A DNA stretch of 64,000 bases, taken from contig NC_134137.1 in NCBI RefSeq assembly GCF_033958435.1, positions 248,232,501 to 248,296,500 on the forward strand. The letters run 5' to 3'. Below are positions 60,431 to 64,000 of the stretch, piece by piece. Within the stretch, counting starts at the first letter, position 1, and each line of letters opens with the position of its first letter. This DNA is from Carettochelys insculpta (taxonomy: Eukaryota > Chordata > Testudines > Carettochelyidae). The notes below the pieces were generated by a model. It saw only the letters and a list, made by a program, of their open reading frames with translations. It made no database searches and was not told where the DNA came from. The translations under genes were made by a program, and so were the position numbers.

Positions 60431-60582
60431 ATTTGCACATGTGGGGGCTGAAAACGTCCCTGGTTAATGTTGTAGAACGTGAAAGCCTGTGTGGGGTTTG
60501 AGCTGTACTCATCCACTTCAATTATGAGTCTACTGTGTTGATGCCTTCTAGCAGCCATAATGTGCGACTGGGCGAAAGCCAT
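60431..60582 (-). CDS. MPPED1: MPPED1 first coding exon (codons 1-50 plus two bases)
   Basis: Read on the minus strand, the exon starts with ATG at 60582-60580 and encodes a protein beginning MAFAQSHIMAARRHQHSR and containing VDEYSSNPTQAFTFYNINQG. This is the N-terminus of vertebrate MPPED1; the paralogue MPPED2 has a different start but shares the NPTQAF block. The exon ends after CAAAT and is followed by the donor GTAAGTA. It therefore stops two bases into a Met codon, which the next exon completes (phase 2). MPPED1 belongs to the calcineurin-like metallophosphoesterase superfamily, is brain-enriched in mammals, and its physiological substrate is unsettled. The upstream frame stays open for 17 codons to the putative acceptor, with no other ATG. 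A second Met at residue 9 could be an alternative start. Confidence 0.93.
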
Positions 60583-60633
60583 GCTTGCACTGCGTAGTAT
60601 GGCTTTTTTCAGACAATCATCTGTGCTATCTTT
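60583..60633 (-). other. MPPED1: Probable 5' UTR part of the MPPED1 start-codon exon
   Basis: Upstream of the ATG the minus strand reads about 50 bases before a TTCTTCTGTGGATTTAG acceptor-like sequence, with AG at 60635-60634. If this acceptor is used, the exon spans 60431-60633 and a noncoding first exon lies further upstream. No CpG-rich promoter-like stretch is visible next to it, which fits an upstream noncoding exon elsewhere. The acceptor is a motif call only. Confidence 0.4.
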
Positions 60634-61654
60634 CTAAATCCACAGAAGAAGACCATGTCATCTCCTTACCTCATCAATACGCTCCCCTTCTGAAACCTAA
60701 AATCAGATTGAAGAGATGGAGCATAACCATTTGACAGTTAATCTGTCTTGGATTTGCTTTATTTAATGTCAGAAGAAGATTTAAAGGGGGTGGGAGAACA
60801 CTCACATCTCGAAGAACTCATTACAAACCTTTCCAACTCAGTAATTTGATTAATATATTTTAGTCTGAGTTTGGAGGGGAGGGACACTTGCAAAAGAAAA
60901 CATGGTGCAACGTGTTCAAACAGTTGAGACATTTAAAACGCAAACGCAGCAGCTTGCCATATGCTGGGGAAATATATCAAGTTTTAAGGCTTTGTCAAGA
61001 CAACTATTTATGCCCCCATCATCCTATTAGTAAATATCCTAGACCCCTTCAAAAATGTTCAAATGATTATGCCGGATTAAAGAGCGTTAAGAAGCACCAA
61101 TTTAAGGCCTGTATTTCTGTAGTACTACGGCATTTTTGAAAGACATTTGTTGTCAAGCAGTGCTCCCTTGAGACTAAGAAATGTATATCAAACTGGGCTT
61201 CCCTTTCACATTTTACTGTATTATGCCTGGCTTTGAAATAATTTATAATTAGCCTCCAAGTGTAGATATCAAAGCTCAATGCTACTGCTCCACCTATCAT
61301 AGGTAGTTGAGCCCAGAACATAGGATTAATTGGAAAATGGGGTGTTCAACAGCCATCATATCACACTAGAAAATCAACTGATACAGTTTGGGATACTTCT
61401 TGCAACGTATCCAACTCAAAAACAATATCAATTATTGTTTATGAAGTGAAACTGACTGAAATGTTAAAACTACTGAAAATAGCAGAAAGTAAAATAGATT
61501 AGATTTTATCACCCCCTCCCAGTTTTAATAAACTATTTCATTTTGGGTAATAAAAGTAAAGCTCATTAATAAAAATATATAATTGTAAGTGTCCTTTAAA
61601 AATTATGGTATTTTAAAAATTCTGCTTACTGTCAGTAACTCACAGGTTGGTTTT

Positions 61655-62090
61655 TAAATACAGCTATATCTACTCTAGAGTTTGGTTGACAAAACCCCCG
61701 TTTTGTAGGCAAAACTTGTGGAGCTTCCACACCAAAAATTCATTTTGTCAACTTACTCTTGACAAAACTTGGCACTTTTGTCGACAGCCTTCTACCTCTT
61801 CCCACATGAGGCTGAAGGCCTTTCTCGACAGAATGTGTTGACAAAAAAGCTGTGTGGACTCTCCGCGGAGCCCTCTGTCAACAGACAGGGCTTCTGGGTC
61901 AATGGGCTGCCCTGTCTGCTGCACTTCCGGTTGGCAGTTCTGTTGAGAGAGTGGCCAAGCAGTCCAGCTGCACTCTGTCGACAGAGCAGATCAACAGAGT
62001 GGTCCGCTTTTGTGTGTGGCCGCGATCTGTTGACAGAAGTTGTAACTTCTGTCGACAGATTGCTGTAGCATAGACATAGCCTTACTGAAA
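61655..62090. mobile_element. Harbinger-type MITE, TGTCGACA family, copy B
   Basis: The left end CAGCTATATCTACTCTAGAG and the reverse complement of the right end AGGCTATGTCTATGCTACAG match copy A at 38845, with shared inside blocks (TTGACAAAAC, CTGTCGACAGA, CAGATTGCTGTAG). CpG is better kept than in copy A. Confidence 0.7.
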
Positions 62091-62445
62091 AAATTACTTT
62101 GCTTCCAAGGAACTAATTTTACTAGTATTCACATTAAAATACACTTATTTACTTAATATATAGTGCCTGTAGGCAGTGGTACTGTAAGTATCCCACAAAC
62201 ACAGTCTATGTCTCTCAGTTCCACTCTGACAGGACCACCACCAGACATAATAGGAAGGCAATTCAGGGTCTGTAGACCAGGCCTATAAAGCCAAATCAGG
62301 AATGAGATTTTGTAAGGTAGAAGCCTGTCTTCTTTGAAAGTGGGAAGAGCCCTCTAGTTTATTTCATGCCACTTACTGAATGGCTGTAAGATGATGACAA
62401 CTTGCTGTCATTATCAACCTGTACAGACAGAGCCTGAGAAGTTAA

Positions 62446-62482
62446 CAGAGAGAGAGACAGAGAGAGAATAAGAGAGAGAGAG
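62446..62482. repeat. (GA)n microsatellite
   Basis: Imperfect GA units interrupted by CAG and ATA. Confidence 0.9.
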
Positions 62483-62701
62483 CAAGCAACAGCATATATC
62501 TCTCTGACTCCACTAGAAATGAGTGGTAAGGAAATAGTAAAAATGCAGCCAAGGGAATTTCAGATTTTAAACAATCTCAGAAACTGTATTTATGCATTCT
62601 GTGAAGTAGGCAGCAGAATGGCAGTGTTTGAAAGCAGGGGGAGGCAAGAGAGGGATGATTCTTGTAAGAATACCACCACACGTATTTTGGCACTTAAGAA
62701 A

Positions 62702-62914
62702 TAAGGCCTGATGTACACTTAATTTTAGGTTGACATAACTACATTGCCCAAGAAAAGTCCACACCCCTGAGCACCATCACTATGCTGACCTAAATCTCAG
62801 TGTAGATGCAACTAGATCAGTGAAAGAATGCTACTTGTCACAGCAGGCTGTGTCTATGAGGTTATGGCTTCATAGCTATGCCACTATAGTCCCAGGAATA
62901 TAGACAAGTCCTAA
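62702..62914. mobile_element. Short MITE-like element
   Basis: The left end GGCCTGATGTACACTTAATT and the right end ATATAGACAAGTCC (reverse complement GGACTTGTCTATAT) resemble the GGCTTGTCTACA tips of other MITEs here. The ends are imperfect and the interior is non-coding. Confidence 0.45.
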
Positions 62915-64000
62915 AAGATTAAAATGGCAGACATGGGGTCTTCTAGAAGCATTATGTGTATGTCAGTGTCAGACATTTTATGCTGGACCAGCTGCTCAGA
63001 CGAAACAGACATCTGTTTGAAGTAAACTAATATAAATGGTGATTTTTAGATTAAATTCAGAACAGTTAGTCATTTGCAATTCTACAAAAGGGTCTTGCAA
63101 TATGTTATAAAACATTGTGCTTCAACAACACACTGGTGAGGTCAATAAAAGTCTTCCCCATTTTACAAGGTTACAGTGTGGTTGAGACAAATATTTTCAA
63201 AATTAGGCGCCTAACGACGGACTTCTAAATCTTTATTTAAATACCTGCCTGATCATGAAAATTGTTCAGCATCCAAAAGCTCCATTGACTTCAGAGAGAG
63301 CTGCCTGGGTAGTCAAAACTCTTGAAAACATTGCTAAATAAGCTTAACTTTAGGCTTCTGTTTTTGAAAATCCTGACCAGAATGATTCTCTATGTGACCT
63401 TAGAACAGGCATTCATTGGCAGAGCCCTGGAATCCTCACTCTGAGTTAGATATTCTAACTACTTCCCCCCAGGACAAGGTGGAAAATAGCACTTGCTAAC
63501 TCCACTAGCATTAGTTGCTTCCGGTAGAATTCATTATGCTTTGTTCCCGAACACTGAGAAAAGTGTACTGCTCTGATAGCACTTACTGTAGAAGGGTTTT
63601 CATAAGACAGGATCCAGTGTCCTTGCACATGGGAGAGCCTGTGAATCACAGCACTAAGCCAGCATACATGGACGCTAACCAGAGACACTCAGCATGATGG
63701 TCACCCTGTAAACAGGCAGAAAATAAAAAGCAAGTATGTCTCACTTAAGAGGAAAAGATTGTATTGTCATAGCTTTACTGAGCTCTCTACCAAGTAACAG
63801 CCATACACTGTCCACCCTGGAGACATACACAAATTGTCCAAGATAGGTAAGAGAACCAAAAAGCCAGATCTTACCCGAAAAATAAAATACCTAGCAATCA
63901 CATGAACAACTAATACTGAACAGAAATCAGAATAATATAATCACAATACATAACAGTCTTAATTTAACAGCCGAAGGTACCGTCAGTAACACACACAAAT

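Larger units (their letters stand above)
60634..64000 (-). other. Sequence upstream of the MPPED1 start-codon exon
   Basis: On the minus strand this lies 5' of the first coding exon. It contains two Harbinger-type MITEs (61655-62090, 62702-62914) and a GA run (62446-62482). There is no CpG-rich island, no convincing coding exon and no recognisable promoter. The MPPED1 promoter is probably outside the window or weak in sequence signature. Confidence 0.6.

Noticed and set aside
1..64000. CRISPR arrays, operons, ribosome binding sites, riboswitches
   Set aside because: The window is vertebrate chromosomal DNA. No regularly spaced repeat-spacer array or prokaryotic gene organisation is present.

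Overview
The window looks like chromosomal DNA of a cryptodiran turtle. It is AT-rich with short GC-rich islands. It carries repeats typical of turtles: CR1 LINEs with a tail built from ATTCTATG-type units, a tRNA-derived SINE that shares that tail, a DIRS-type tyrosine-recombinase retroelement, PIF/Harbinger elements and many small inverted-repeat elements. The species is inferred from the repeats only; a soft-shelled or pig-nosed turtle is possible but unproven.

The only host gene found is MPPED1 (metallophosphoesterase domain containing 1), on the minus strand. Three consecutive coding exons were located: 60431-60582 (start codon), 55451-55632 and 39535-39760. All have canonical AG/GT boundaries and compatible phases. 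They encode about the first 187 residues, including the D-x-H, GD and GNHE metal-site motifs. The C-terminal exons were not found and are presumed to lie beyond base 1, so 1-39534 is read as part of intron 3 and 60634-64000 as sequence upstream of the first coding exon.

Most other recognisable sequence is transposon-derived. From left to right: a decayed DIRS element on the minus strand (1-5590); a CA/GA microsatellite; five TA-flanked Tigger/pogo-like MITEs sharing one terminal repeat (6055, 9024, 10041, 21289, 45972); an old CR1 copy broken by one of those MITEs and by an unidentified 0.7 kb segment (9760-12410); an L3-like CR1 fragment split by a 4.6 kb Harbinger transposon that itself holds another repeat (12420-17650); Harbinger-type MITEs with tips resembling GTCTACACTA (18620, 21765, 32795, 38845, 45700, 58388, 61655, 62702); a 0.67 kb Tigger-like element with a GC-rich core (24966-25632); a 0.7 kb near-palindrome whose arms carry hammerhead-like motifs (26115-26815); a second large inverted repeat (30298-30595); a fairly young CR1 with endonuclease and reverse transcriptase (35588-38590); two tRNA-derived SINEs (33826, 46645); and hAT-like remnants (52246, 57254).

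I found no tRNA or rRNA genes, CRISPR arrays, prokaryotic features or intact endogenous retrovirus. I see no convincing new multi-gene system. The points most worth following up are the nested insertion histories, the foldback elements with ribozyme-like motifs, the single-frame Harbinger transposase remnant and a possible RFX-type site in the presumed intron 3.
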